Made by a program: the position numbers and the translations under genes. Below the pieces are notes generated by a model. It had not been told where the DNA came from, made no database searches, and worked only from the letters and a program-made list of their open reading frames with translations. Source: Erpobdella octoculata (Eukaryota > Annelida > Clitellata > Hirudinida > Erpobdellidae). Taken from it: a stretch of 64,000 bases of DNA. The stretch covers positions 16,094,392 through 16,158,391 of the forward strand of contig OZ022238.1 of NCBI GenBank assembly GCA_963978895.1, written 5' to 3'. Positions 52,230-64,000 of this stretch are shown here, in pieces (positions within the stretch are counted from its first letter, which is position 1; every line of letters begins with the position of its first letter).

Positions 52230-54055
52230 CTTCAAACATTCTCCATTGTTTCTCCAGCGGCGACGAAAAACAGCTTTTCAGAGACTGGAATGAAACGAGA
52301 ACGTTTATTTCTTTAAAGCAGCTTTTCGTATTCAAACCGGTCAAAGATCGATTGATTAGGCAAAAGAGAATAAATTGCGTTACACATTTGTAGGTGAATT
52401 GTACGTTACATTTGCTTAAATTATACACCGTACATTACAGATTTTTTACGTTCCATTCCCTTATATTATACACCGTACATTACACATTTGTACAAGATCG
52501 TTGATTGAATTACAAACATCACACATACAACAACACTGTTCACCCGACATTTAAACACACACAAATCTGACTTGTTTATGTTTATTATCGATAGAAAAAA
52601 TCTGCACAGTATACTGCGTAGGCGTTAATTTATTGAAGTTTCATATTTCAATCAATATTTTTCATTCCTCTGCTGTGCAGATGTCCACGAAAAAATAAAC
52701 ACACAAATGATCACACACACACACTCACACTCACACAAACACATATCCAAGCTCACAAGCACATAACCGCATGGTAGCAACTAGCAAGACACACCGTCCC
52801 TACTCCACCGATTAAATAACTTTGTCAGCTGATTACTAAAAATCAATATTAAATATTATTTTAGTCTGAAAGATTTGGCAGGCCGTGGTAGATGAATTAA
52901 ATTCAAGGCTAAATTATGTTACAATTTAAAAAAATTACTCTTACGAAAAAATTATTAATTCTCTCTCAATTCGACAAAATACTTTCCCAGCTTTATCTAT
53001 AATACCTCAATTTGAAGTTATTAAACATTTTATTGGAAATATTTGTTTAAATTGAAATATAGAAATGAATCATAAAATTCAGTAATTTGATTAGAGTAAT
53101 TTATTTATAAAGTTGCTGAAACTAATAAAGTATTGACAAAATAACTTTTCTATCGGTCTACCTGAACCCACCAGCCAACATTAAGTATAAAACCGTTATT
53201 CAAATGAAAGTCCCTAGAATACACCTGTGAAGAGTTAACAGACAGGCAGGAAGGCAGGTGGGTGATAAAATTCAGTGGAGAAAAAACTCTTAGGTTTTAT
53301 TGAGATGAATCTGTTGCTGCTATCAATTGATCTTTCGCGGCGAGCTGCAACAAGTGCAAAAAAGTTGTTGTATCACATATTCAATTCCTTCATAGCTCTC
53401 TCTCTCTCTCTTTCTCTCATTCTCTCTCTTTCTCTCATTCTCTCTCTCATTCTCACTCTATTTTTAATAAATCAGCATTCAAGGACGAGTGAATCGATTC
53501 ATCACATCCCTACAACGCGCAGACGCACTGCAAACCTACGTGCTATTGTACTAGGTGTTAATCAACCTTGTAAAATTGTCTGATGATCCCTGGCTTTCCA
53601 AAATAGAAAACCATAAACAGGATGCCTACCCGCTACCCTGCTAAAAAAAAGTAAACGTTCTTGTTGAGTAAGTTGAGTTTGAAAAGGAACAGACAGAGAG
53701 AGCGAGGAACAAATAGAGAAAGAGAAAGGTAAAAAAGAGGGAGAGAAAGCGATGTAAATAGGAAGATAGAGAAAGAAAGATTTACTCATACCAATCCGGC
53801 AAGCATTCTCATCACAAATACCACACAAAAAACCAGGTGGCAGACGGGAAACAGCGATGGAGTTAAGGAGAATGACACAAAAATAAATGTCTTAATATTG
53901 CTTTCAAACAAAACGTAAACATTTAAACTTTTTCATTTTTAAATATTTAAATATACTATCAATTAAATAGAAATGAGTTAATGAACTCAGTCAATGAGGC
54001 GCCACAATTCTCTAAATCACAATTCTGATCTAATTCTAATATGAAATATAATTTA
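52230..54055. other. Mostly unique sequence, no gene recognised
   Basis: A TTATACACCGTACATTACA phrase occurs twice (52419-52440 and 52465-52486). CA runs lie near 52700, a (CT)n with interruptions at 53397-53462, and an A/G run at 53690-53785. It could be intronic to a minus-strand gene including 51904-52226. Confidence 0.35.
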
Positions 54056-54170
54056 CTAGCGGGGTTACCGGCGTTGCCCTGGGTTTTTAGAGGTTTTTCT
54101 AATGTTTCTCTCTCTCTCTCTCTCGCTTCCGTTTCCTTCCCCACTTGCTTTCCCGCTCACGCTAGACCAA
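54056..54170 (-). mobile_element. Helitron-like 3' fragment
   Basis: In minus orientation: AGAAAAACCTCTAAAAACCC, hairpin AGGGCAACGCCGGT (worn), ACCCCG, CTAG|T. Only the GAGAGAGA and GC-rich beginning is kept on the other side. Confidence 0.5.
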
Positions 54171-54328
54171 TTACAGGAAACGATTCACTTTTTAACAGAT
54201 TTCAGGAAAAATAAAATAAAATTATCGACAAGACTGAACTACATATGCATTTATTGTAGTACTTATGTTGATTATTATTGTAATAAAAAAACTTCCTAAA
54301 TATTTCGCTAAATTCATTTAAACCAATC

Positions 54329-54453
<125 letters not shown>

Positions 54454-54660
54454 TTATACTGGGGGAATTCCAAGGTTACAGACATGAATACGATATCTGC
54501 CCATACATCCAGACATAGAGCAAGTCTGGACGAAGCAGACATAAAGGAAGATTTCCATACAGACAGCAAACACGATGACAGCTTACTGCATTGCACACCA
54601 ACCTCTTCTCTCGTTTTGCTTGTTGGTGAGTCTTCATTGGTTTTCGTGTATGTATAATGT

Positions 54661-54910
54661 ATATGTATTTATGTATGTGTATGTGTGTATGTGTGTGTAT
54701 GTGTGTGTGAATGTATGTATGTATGTATGTATGTATGTGTGTATGTGTGTATGTGTGTATGTGTGTATGTGTGTGTGTGTGTATGTGTGTATGTGTGTAT
54801 GTGTGTATGTGTGTATGTGTGTATGTGTGTATGTGTGTATGTGTGTATGTGGGTATGTGTGTATGTGTGTATGTGTGTATGTGTGTATGTGTGTATGTGT
54901 GTATGTATGG
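54661..54910. repeat. (GTATGTGT)n minisatellite
   Basis: An 8-bp unit made of GTAT and GTGT repeats about 25 times, bracketing a short (GTAT)n. C/V/Y- and H/T-rich frames are repeat translations. Confidence 0.95.
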
Positions 54911-54924
54911 AAAGTGAATGTAGG

Positions 54925-55665
54925 ACATTTCCCCCCCCCCCCCCCGGACATTTCCCCCCCCCCCCCCGACAGACCCTAGGACATTTCCCCCCCCCCAAGG
55001 TAGGACATTTCCCCCCCCCCTGTGGTTATGTAGTAGTATGAATTTGTGGTTTTGCAAGAGTGTGTTCTTCCATGGCATAAATATGTGTGTGCGTGAATTG
55101 TGTACATTCCCCTCCGGACATTCCCCCGCCATGAGTATGATAATTCTCACCCCACGAGGTAGGACAAGGCAGAGTTGAATTTCACAAGTTTTTCTAAGAA
55201 ACACAAACCCTAACCCTAACCCTAGGGTTTCTAAGAGTGTTTCTAAGAAACACAAACCCTAACCCTAACCTAACCCTAACCCTAACCCTAACCCAAACAT
55301 TGCACTGAACTATTTAGGAGATAAATAACCCTAACCCTAACCCTAACCCTAGCCCTAACCCTAACCCTAACCCAAACATTGCACTGAACTATTTAGGGGA
55401 TAAATAACCCTAGCCCTAGCCCTAACCCTAACCCTAACCCAAACAGTGCACTGAACTATTTAGGGGATAAATAACCCTAATCCTAACCCTAGCCCTAACC
55501 CTAACCCTAACCCAAACATTGCACTGAACTATTGGGGATAAATAAAAAATAATAAATGAAAAATAAAAGTATATTCTCTCTCCGGGGGGGGGGGAAATGT
55601 CCTACCCGGGGGGGGGGAAACGTCCGGGGGGGGGGGAAATGTCCGGGGGGGGAAATGTCCGATTA
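54925..55665. repeat. Telomeric-repeat block framed by inverted poly-C motifs
   Basis: Left: four GGACATTTCCCCCC-type motifs (54927-55020). Right: four inverted counterparts, GGGGGGGAAATGTCC (55582-55665). Between lie CCCTAA runs (from 55206) arranged in about four ~75-bp higher-order units, each containing CATTGCACTGAACTATT and GGGGATAAATAA. Single ACATTCCCC motifs are also at 55107-55127. The inverted frame suggests a transposable unit that has captured or evolved telomere-like repeats, though an interstitial telomere scar is also possible. The G-runs could form quadruplexes. Confidence 0.7.
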
Positions 55666-55677
55666 CCATGGAAAGTT

Positions 55678-55887
55678 CTATTCAATCTTTGCTTCATTAA
55701 TGTTTTGTTCCATCTTCAAAGCATCGATGAATTTCCATATTGTTGGATGGTTAGCTCCTATGAGCTCGTTAAAACCTCTATGCCATCCTTCTATGGCATT
55801 ATTGGTTCGAAGTAGATCATAGATGACAACGTCGTAACAAATAATGGCTGGCTTCGTCCACCTCTCCTGGCTGGTATTCCAATCCAT
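55678..55887 (-). pseudogene. MULE-like transposase fragment
   Basis: The minus strand reads LLRTNNAIEGWHRGFNELIG and ANHPTIWKFIDALKMEQ, the hallmark C-terminal segment of MULE-type transposases (RTNN..EGWH). About 70 residues are left, directly beside the poly-C framed block. The rest of the element was not found. Confidence 0.65.
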
Positions 55888-55998
55888 GTATCTTCAAAGT
55901 AGTTAACAAGTTCTTAAAGACCTGTTTAGTTGTTAGGGAAGGACGTGGAATCGAGTAAAAAATAAAACTTTATAAAAAATACTTGTTTTATTAGTTAA

Positions 55999-56155
55999 TT
56001 GTCCTTTACACCAGGTGTTTTAAGACTGAAATGGCTGTATCTAGAAAGCACCTAAGTAATTTCTGTCGTGGATCATAATATAATACTTTTACTTTTCCCT
56101 CCTCCTTTCTCCAGGCTTGGGACTGGCCTGCAAAAGCAAGGCGGAGTTGTAAAGT
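55999..56155 (-). mobile_element. SINE-like dispersed repeat (copy 3)
   Basis: Same unit as 6456-6625 and 37876-38095, here without a long A tail (it ends at AATTAACTAATAAAACAAG on minus). Confidence 0.6.
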
Positions 56156-56393
56156 TACAATGTACAAGGCGCTTATACAGTTCTCTTTCAATAAATATTC
56201 TCTTTGATTCTTATTCACTTTTTCAAAAGTTAATAAAAATTGTCTTTGAAAGGTACGCCTTTTCTTTAAAAATGTAAAGTTAATTGCAACATAACCAAGA
56301 CCGTTTTTGATGTTTAATTAATTATTTGAATATGCATTATGCATAATTCTAATTTGTGATAAAAAAATGTTAATTTTATAGCTTAAAGTTATA

Positions 56394-56505
56394 GTGATCG
56401 CTTTTTTGATGATCGCCTTTTTGAAGCTGTCGCTATTTTGCAGATCACTATTTTGACGCTGTCGCCATTTTGAAGATCGCCATTTTGTGATCGCCATTAT
56501 TAACG
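56394..56505. repeat. Degenerate ~16-bp tandem repeat
   Basis: Units of the form GATCGCCATTTTGAA (variants: GCTGTCGCTATTTTGC) repeated about seven times. Confidence 0.75.
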
Positions 56506-56517
56506 TAAACCAAAAAG

Positions 56518-56892
56518 ATAGATAGATAGATGGATGGATGGATGGATGGATGGATGGATGGATGGATGGATGGATGGATGGATGGATGGATGGATGGATG
56601 GATGGATGGATGGATGGATGGATGGATGGATGGATGGATGGATGGATGGATGGATGGATGGATGGATGGATGGATGGATGGATGGATGGATGGATGGATG
56701 GATGGATGGATGGATGGATGGATGGATGGATGGATGGATGGATGGATGGATGGATGGATGGATGGATGGATGGATGGATGGATGGATGGATGGATGGATG
56801 GATGGATGGATGGATGGATGGATGGATGGATGGATGGATGGATGGATGGATGGATGGATGGATGGATGGATGGATGGATGGATGGATGGATG

Positions 56893-56943
<51 letters not shown>
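56518..56943. repeat. (TAGA)n-(TGGA)91-(TAGA)n array
   Basis: Short TAGA at 56518-56530, about 91 TGGA units to 56893, then TAGA to 56943. The right edge joins TAACGCCCAAC, identical to the loop/arm border of the MITE at 50224-50515, where the loop contains TAGATA. The array therefore seems to have grown from that loop. Confidence 0.95.
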
Positions 56944-56945
<2 letters not shown>

Positions 56946-57085
56946 CGCCCAACTCTTATCTTCCAAACAAAAAGTTTAGTTCAAAAAATTTCAATATTTA
57001 CAATTAAATATTATTTTTAACTTTTTAGTGCATCAGTTTACAAGCGTTGGTTTAAAATAATAATATTTATATATTTTATTATTTA
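56944..57085. mobile_element. Half of the palindromic MITE (right arm)
   Basis: AACGCCCAACTCTTATCTTC, AAAGTTTAGTTCAAAAAAT and TTTACAAGCGTTGGTTTAAA correspond to 50383-50500. The left arm is missing and the tetranucleotide array takes its place. Confidence 0.6.
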
Positions 57086-57168
57086 TTTTTCATTTTTATT
57101 CAAAGAAACGTTATTTTCGGTCAAACAAAGTTTTTTTTGTTAATATCAAGGCAACTGGTATCATTGAT

Positions 57169-58126
<958 letters not shown>

Positions 58127-58129
58127 ATT

Positions 58130-58148
58130 TGGTGCCAGAAGTGGGATC
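58130..58148 (+). promoter_or_regulatory. Primer-binding site, leucine tRNA type
   Basis: TGGTGCCAGAAGTGGGATC begins with TGG (pairing with tRNA CCA) and matches the 3' end of metazoan tRNA-Leu as I recall it. It starts minus-strand DNA synthesis in LTR retroelements. A variant with two changes lies at 62599-62617. Confidence 0.7.
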
Positions 58149-58156
58149 TGAAAGAA

Positions 58157-58810
58157 ATGCTTCACCACAAGTCATTGGACGAGCTTTCCGTGCCTGAGTT
58201 GAGGCGGGAACTGAAAAATCGAGAACTCAATGATAAAGAAAAAATGTCTGAGCTCGTGAATCGCCTCCGAATGATATTGGAAACCAAGGTTCTGATCCAG
58301 ACTAGTTCGAATTTGATCTGGATGAGGAATTGACTAACTTTCTGAAAGAGAACAAAGCAGCTATGAACATGATGAGAGAAGAAAACAAAGCAGCACAAGA
58401 AGAGAACAAAGCAGCACAACAAAGAATAGAAGAATTAGTTCTTGACGGTCAGCTGCGTTTAACAAAAGTCAGAAATCTTTGGAAAACTCTAGAGGTAGAA
58501 GAAAACATAAAATAAATCGAAAAGAGAATCGAGAGCAACGTGGAGATAAAATTTAACAACATGGTCAAACAGGTACAGACGGGTTACCAAGTCCAGTGAA
58601 AAATTCAATGTCTTGAACATACCAAGACCCCAATTTTCGATGGCCCTGTGTCAAGGTCTGTTTACGAAGATCAGTTTGCTACTGCTGCCAGAAAAAATAG
58701 CATGCTAACCAGCCAGCAGAATGCAGAAAATTTGATATTTTCTTTGAAGAGAGAATCTTTACAGCTTCTCGAGTACATCGTAGATAAAGATGATACTGCA
58801 TAAGAGAAAC
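58157..58810 (+). pseudogene. Gag relic with SAP-like N-terminus
   Basis: From ATG at 58157: HHKSLDELSVPELRRELKNR and ELVNRLRMILE, a SAP-like helix-extended-helix as in the second copy, then a frameshift, then FEFDLDEELTNFLKENKAA, an ENKAAQE coiled-coil-like repeat, and FDGPVSRSVYEDQFATAARK (about 58640) like the start of Gag capsid domains. Several stops; no pol sequence follows. SAP domains bind DNA, here perhaps pre-integration DNA or chromatin. Confidence 0.6.
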
Positions 58811-59455
58811 GTTGTATTTATTTGTGATATGCCAACTTTTTTTATTATAATTTACCTTAAATCCAGGATAATTGTTTTCCTACTTATCTGCAATCTGCAG
58901 CTACAGGTAATAAAGCTAAGCTAAATGTGTGGAATTTTTCAAAGAAACTTATTGTTCTAGAATAGAACAATTTGACTCCAGAGATGTTTTCTGCGATGGA
59001 AGATATTGCTCTGGAACATGTGTCAAAGTGACCTAGGATAAAATTAGATGCGTTCCTAAAGCCTAAAGCTTTGCAGCAATTCTGTAAAAATTAAAAAAAC
59101 TGTTTTATTTGCTTGGTATACCAGGTAAATTGTTCTCGAAAGATCCAGGTGGCTCGGAGCTAGCGAGGTCATACGCAACCAGTATTTATAATCAAAAGCT
59201 TAACTGTGGTTGATTAAAGTGTTGCTCTAATTCAGGATTTCAACTAGAATCTAAACAGGAATTAGGAACATCTCTAGTTTTTTTCTCCAAATTTTGAGGA
59301 AAAAATAATTTCTGGGGGTGGTTCTAACTCCAAAAACCCCTCTTTGGGTGCGACCTTGGCCAGACTTACACTTAATCACGCTCAGTATTACGTTTTCATG
59401 CATTAAAAAAATGTTTGGGAATAATTTCGGGAAGGAGTTCAAAACAATAAACGAG
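58811..59455. other. No gene recognised
   Basis: AT-rich. ATTTCTGGGGGTGGTTCTAA with AACCCCTCTTTGGGTGCGAC at 59308-59355 resembles a DNA-transposon end. GGTGGCTCGGAGCTAGCGAGGTC at about 59150 partly resembles the head of the SINE-like repeat. Confidence 0.35.
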
Positions 59456-59459
59456 AAAT

Positions 59460-59698
59460 GTCGCTTAAAACTAGGAATAAATGAGAAAAGTTCGAATTGA
59501 CCAAATTTAGAAACAAAATTGACTCTTTCGTAGAGAAATTACAAAATTTGCAGCATCCGGATTTTGTTTTCTAGTGGGGTTTGTGGTTCTAGGATCAAAT
59601 AATTGCTCTTCCCGACGTGTTTGTCCCCCTTGGCCGTTTTTGGCCCTTTCCGCCATTTATTTGGCTCTCCCCGCCAAATCAGTCTAGATCCGCCACTG
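59460..59698. mobile_element. hAT-type terminus and inverted repeat partner of 61640-61765
   Basis: 59460-59585 (AAATTACAAAATTTGCAGCA, TCCGGATTTTGTTTTC, GTGGGGTTTGTGG) is mirrored at 61642-61762. The right end GTCTAGATCCGCCACTG at about 59682-59698 is a hAT-type terminus (CAGTGGCGGATCTAGAC inverted) close to that of the 35832 element. Confidence 0.5.
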
Positions 59699-59699
59699 A

Positions 59700-60742
<1,043 letters not shown>

Positions 60743-61009
60743 CACATACACCACATATATATATATATTGACAGTATTTAGGTATTAAATTTTCTTATAA
60801 GCATGCTCGATTGAACTTTACGGCCCATACTCTGTTGCAACGTTTTTTACGTTTCAGCGAGTATATCGCCTTCGCCATCCAGCGAGCACGATGTAAAGCA
60901 CCAGGTTTGCAAATGTTTTCCTTGACATCCAATCCAACCATTAACCCAACTAGGCATATAAACTCGCGATAATCTTCTCGAGGATAACTTTTGTTACAAG
61001 CTCAAAATG

Positions 61010-61560
61010 AATTCTTTCACTTGATCTGAAACGATTACCAGTGGTACTGTTCGTGTTTGTTGTTTGAAGATATCATGATTAAGATTAGACCATTACTCGC
61101 GGAATCGCTTAAAAATAAGGATATCTGGACCAGTTACAGTTGATGGTCCAATACATACTTGAAAGCTATCTGCAAGAAAACCCCAAACATATGGTGCCTG
61201 CACGCCATCCATAACAGATTCCGACTAATGTCATTTTCAAGAAGTGTACATGCTCCATTAATTCTCCGTGTGTTTGATGCAGTCGTATCGAAACACATAC
61301 CAATAGCATGATTATCACACTCATGATCGCATAAGGTCAAGTACTGCATTAACAGCTTATCGTCCAGTCCCAGAAGTCAACTTGGGTACACCAAGAAGTT
61401 TAGTACTTCCATCTATGAGAGAGGAAACAAGAACAGGCAGGCGATCTACAAGTTTGCTTTCTAGGCCAATGACATCAAGCAGCAGTTTGCCATCCCAATA
61501 AACAAAGAATTAGATTTCCTTCACCTAACAAACCTTTACAGAGCTGTAAAGTGTAAGCTG
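61010..61560 (-). pseudogene. Uncharacterised transposase-like relic
   Basis: Minus-strand fragments in order: YWDGKLLLDVIG, KLVDRLPVLVSSLIDGSTKL, LGVPKLTSGTG (61500-61360), then IGMCFDTTASNTRRINGACT and RNLLWMACRHH (61300-61180), and after frame changes GPDILILKRFRE (about 61110). I recall this CFDTTASNT...GAC...CRHH series from many uncharacterised invertebrate proteins that look like RNase H-fold transposases; the family name is not certain. Frameshifts and stops mark decay. Confidence 0.55.
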
Positions 61561-61639
61561 AGACGGTCCATTTTTTGAGTAAAAACTGAAAAAAATTTGA
61601 AGTTACAGTTTTTCAAAGATTTCTTAGCAAAATAATTTA

Positions 61640-61765
61640 GGACCACAAACCCCACTGGAAAACAAAATCCGGATGCTACAAATTTTGTAATTTCTCTAAA
61701 AAGTAGTCAACTTTTTTTTAAATTTGGTCAATTTGAACTTTTTCTCATTTATTCATTTACTGGAT
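61640..61765. repeat. Inverted partner of 59460-59585
   Basis: ACCACAAACCCCACTGGAAA, ACAAAATCCGGATGCTAC and AATTTTGTAATTTCTCT mirror the left copy. With the transposase-like relic between them, the two could be subterminal repeats of one 2.2-kb DNA element. Confidence 0.55.
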
Positions 61766-61917
61766 GCTCAACTTAAAAAATCTTTAGTCGGCCTCAAACG
61801 GTACAACTGATAACATTACAGGTACATCGAAACGTCTATATCTACTATATAATTCCTAACGCCATTGCAGTTTGTGCAAATTTATTATTAATTGTAATAC
61901 AATCCTAAGTATCAAGA

Positions 61918-62070
61918 ATTTTCGGGGAACGGATATTTTCTCCAGGACATAGCTTCCGGACTTTTCCCCCAGAACATTCCCCCTCCCCGGACAGTTCCCC
62001 CACGGACGTTCCCCCCGGATAGGACAATTTCCCCCACGATGTTTGACAAGGCAGAGTTAGAGTTCACGTT
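61918..62070. repeat. Diverged GGACATTTCCCC-type motif cluster
   Basis: Five motifs such as GGACAGTTCCCCC and ACGTTCCCCCC, followed by GACAAGGCAGAGTTAGAGTT. The last phrase also follows the motifs at 55162-55185 (GACAAGGCAGAGTTGAATT), so both belong to one dispersed family. Confidence 0.6.
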
Positions 62071-62460
62071 TTTTAACCAACACGAACACATTTTTACAAG
62101 ATTTAACACATATTGTTTATATTAAACAATTGTTCTGGGACATCTTCAAGATAGACAAATGGAAGAGGCATGTCAAAAGTTTATAAGATGGTTCTTCTGG
62201 GACAGCATTAACGGAATAAGGATGGATCAAGTATGTTTATAAAAATTAATAATTATCTGGATCAATGGCGAAGAATTTACGGTTCGCAAATTAATTCAAT
62301 AAGAATTAACTCACACTTATTTTTAAATATTCATATTCTAACCTTATTCCACCTTAACTATTTCAACAACTTGATAACTTAACCTAATCACACGTAAGAC
62401 ACATGGCTTTAGGCATACACATATTGGAATATTTTTATCACTATTTTATTTATCAATTAC

Positions 62461-62596
62461 TTGCATGTCAACTTGACAAAATTAAGAAATCATTTTAAAG
62501 TAGCAAAAGACAGATATTCAGGCTTTTTTCGTTACCTTTCGGTAATCTACAAAAACCATTCCAAAAACCCTGCATACGGTTGGCGAACTTGTAACA
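62461..62596 (+). mobile_element. End of a second LTR copy
   Basis: Ends ...CTTGTAACA, and 62565-62596 aligns with 58088-58126 (AAACCATTCCAAAAACCC versus AAACCATTCCAGAAGAACCC). The start of this LTR could not be placed. Confidence 0.5.
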
Positions 62597-62598
62597 TT

Positions 62599-62617
62599 TG
62601 GTGTAAGAAGTGGGATC
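62599..62617 (+). promoter_or_regulatory. Primer-binding site, leucine tRNA type (two changes)
   Basis: TGGTGTAAGAAGTGGGATC, two differences from 58130-58148, directly after an LTR-like end. Confidence 0.6.
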
Positions 62618-62622
62618 TAAAA

Positions 62623-63042
62623 ATGGTTTTGAAGTTACTTGAAGAACTTTCCGTTGCTGAGTTGAGGCGGGAGCTAAGAAAACGGGGACTGAACGCTAAG
62701 GGAGTAAAGCCCGAGCTCGTGGACCGCCTCCGGACGTCATTGGAGGACAATGAGTTTGACCCAGAAGAATACGAGTTTGATACAAATGAGGAACTAACAA
62801 ACTTGATAAGAGAAATGACGAGAGTAATAAACGAAGCAGCACAGGAGAAAATGGAAAGAAAGAACAAAGCAGCTATGAACATGATGAGAGAAAAATTATT
62901 TCTTAGTAGTCAGGTTCGTCTTGAAGACGGAATAGCAGCAGCTGGTACGGCGATGCTGCCAGTGAACAGCAAACAAATAAATGAAAACGGGGGATTTTCT
63001 GATAATGATTTGCCTGAATGTTGTTTAGATGGCAAGGCTTGA
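62623..63042 (+). CDS. Gag-like protein with SAP-like domain
   Basis: 139 residues from the first ATG after the primer site. Residues 5-40 (LLEELSVAELRRELRKRGLN, then KPELVDRLRTSL) fit a SAP helix-extended-helix motif (hydrophobic positions plus the G/K turn). An acidic linker (DPEEYEFDTNEEL) and a charged helix with KNKAAMNMMREK follow, the latter shared with the relic at 58157. The stop at 63042 comes before any capsid or zinc-knuckle sequence, so the protein is short or truncated. Likely role: first part of a retrotransposon Gag. Confidence 0.55.
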   Translation: MVLKLLEELSVAELRRELRKRGLNAKGVKPELVDRLRTSLEDNEFDPEEYEFDTNEELTNLIREMTRVINEAAQEKMERKNKAAMNMMREKLFLSSQVRLEDGIAAAGTAMLPVNSKQINENGGFSDNDLPECCLDGKA

Positions 63043-63963
63043 GAGCCTGGTTACAGAAACGGCTGAGGCAGTGGTTGACACGGTCCTGGGCCAGCGTGGT
63101 GAAGAAAATATTGTGGGTTGCTGCGGCAAAACCCAGTTTGAATCGGAGTCCCCCAGCTGTGTTTCAGAACATGTGACAGATGACGGCCGGACAGATTGCA
63201 CAGATCAGGTGAGGAACGAGAAAAATAAAGAAAGGAGAATTGATCCAGTTTTGTGACGGGGCGCCACCGAGGTGGGCCCTGTAGCTGAATGTTGCTGAAT
63301 TTACCAAAAATATTCCTGTTGCAGAAAATGTATTCGACAGTTTCGTGTTTGGTAGCAGTAGCTTTAATGAGGTATGTGATGATGACACTTGTGATGCGGC
63401 ATCTGGACAAGGTGTTTCAAAATATTTGCTTGGCTGGCCGGATTTATTAAGTGGTCGTCAGTTCCAAGACATTGAGGAAAAGTTGGTCTTGAAGAAAACC
63501 CGTTTTTAAAAGGATGGAACGGCGTTCCAAGTGATGTCTAATAATTATAGTGACCATGTGAGTGATACTGTCACGGATGAGTCAGCTCAGGAGGTTGCTA
63601 CACCGGATGTTGCGGAACAGGTAAAAAAGGCTTCTTGGGATGCTGCTGACAATTATGGGAGTGTAGGTATTGGAAACGATTGATTTATTGAGAAAGTTTA
63701 AAAATGCTTTTACAAATGCCAATGAGGCTGAGGCTCAGAGCGGTTTGACCAAGGATTGTGTGTTTCTGTGGTGGCTCGCAGAAATAGAGCTAAAAATTAA
63801 GAAAGTCGGACATTTCTGCATTGACGATAATTCAGTGTTTAAAAATTTGATAAGCGGTAGAAGGTCGGGAACTGACTGTGCCATACCGCTGCAGGTTCGG
63901 TTGCGTGGAGCCATCGGTGACCTAGTGGGAGCACGCTGTGATCGACATTTATGTGTGAAGTAA
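63029..63963 (+). other. Series of short acidic frames, possibly broken Gag or other element ORF
   Basis: Plus-strand pieces in different frames: ARLESLVTETAEAVVDTVLG (63035-63100), FDSFVFGSSSFNEVCDDDTC (63332-63395), LGWPDLLSGRQFQDIEEKL, SDHVSDTVTDESAQEVATPD (63550-63615) and METIDLLRKFKNAFTNANEA (63670 on, 97 residues). They could be one decayed coding region. No domain recognised; the first frame overlaps the end of the Gag frame by 14 bases in another phase. Confidence 0.35.
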
Positions 63964-64000
63964 TTGAGATGTAACGATTTGCCGTGGCATTCAAGCCCAC

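Noticed and set aside
54476..55255. 259-residue minus-strand ORF rich in HTYTHTHI and GGGG
   Set aside because: Composed of the (GTATGTGT)n and poly-C motif translations.

Overview
The window is nuclear DNA of an invertebrate animal. It has spliced exons with Q/S/H-rich low-complexity proteins, animal-type TTAGGG (CCCTAA) telomeric repeats, 5S- and tRNA-derived sequences, and a dense transposon load: hAT, Helitron-like, Penelope-like, CR1-like non-LTR, LTR and MULE-like. Nothing looks bacterial: there are no operons, CRISPR arrays or ribosome-binding sites. The transposon mix and huge microsatellites would suit a mollusc, annelid or other marine or freshwater invertebrate, but the phylum cannot be settled from this sequence.

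Host genes are sparse. A C2H2 zinc-finger terminal exon lies at 231-707 (+) with a probable long 3' UTR. A Q/S/P-rich terminal exon lies at 17132-17888 (-). Two weaker candidates are a first exon at 11544-11711 (+) and an internal exon at about 51904-52226 (-). The rest is mobile and repetitive DNA. Between 1.8 and 10.6 kb there are a ZMYM1-like hAT relic, a cluster of Helitron-like copies set in (TA)n tracts, and a complete non-autonomous hAT with an 8-bp target duplication. From 11 to 18 kb the sequence is mostly unique, with small satellites. From 19 to 27 kb there are Helitron-like arrays with very long (ATAC)n tracts, another hAT relic, a Penelope-like relic with a hammerhead-ribozyme motif, and a complete Helitron-like copy at 26495-27159. 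A 4.1-kb head-to-head palindrome fills 27981-32123; one arm carries a pure 1,440-bp tetranucleotide array. A second hAT with target duplication occupies 35832-37259, and a homogenised 28-bp satellite lies at 40.1-40.85 kb.

The best-preserved element is a Penelope-like retroelement (PLE) at 42290-46609. It has a 1,057-residue reverse transcriptase/GIY-YIG ORF on the minus strand between two near-identical 525-bp inverted arms. Each arm contains a hammerhead-ribozyme motif, and the protein has an unusual 340-residue C-terminal extension with an internal duplication. Downstream are a broken CR1-like element (49.4-51.2 kb) with a palindromic MITE and a 5S-rRNA-like fragment inside it, a telomere-repeat block framed by inverted poly-C motifs (54.9-55.7 kb), and a MULE-like fragment. 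Two LTR-element starts at about 57.2-58.8 and 62.5-63.0 kb have leucine-tRNA-like primer sites and Gag proteins with an N-terminal SAP-like domain.

Two themes recur. Helitron-like 3' ends (hairpin then CTAG, followed by T) repeatedly sit against or inside (TA)n tracts. Tetranucleotide tracts appear to have grown from seeds within transposons, as in the large palindrome, the (TGGA)/(TAGA) array and the (ATAC) arrays. Percent identities, copy counts and family names have not been computed; the comparisons were made by eye.
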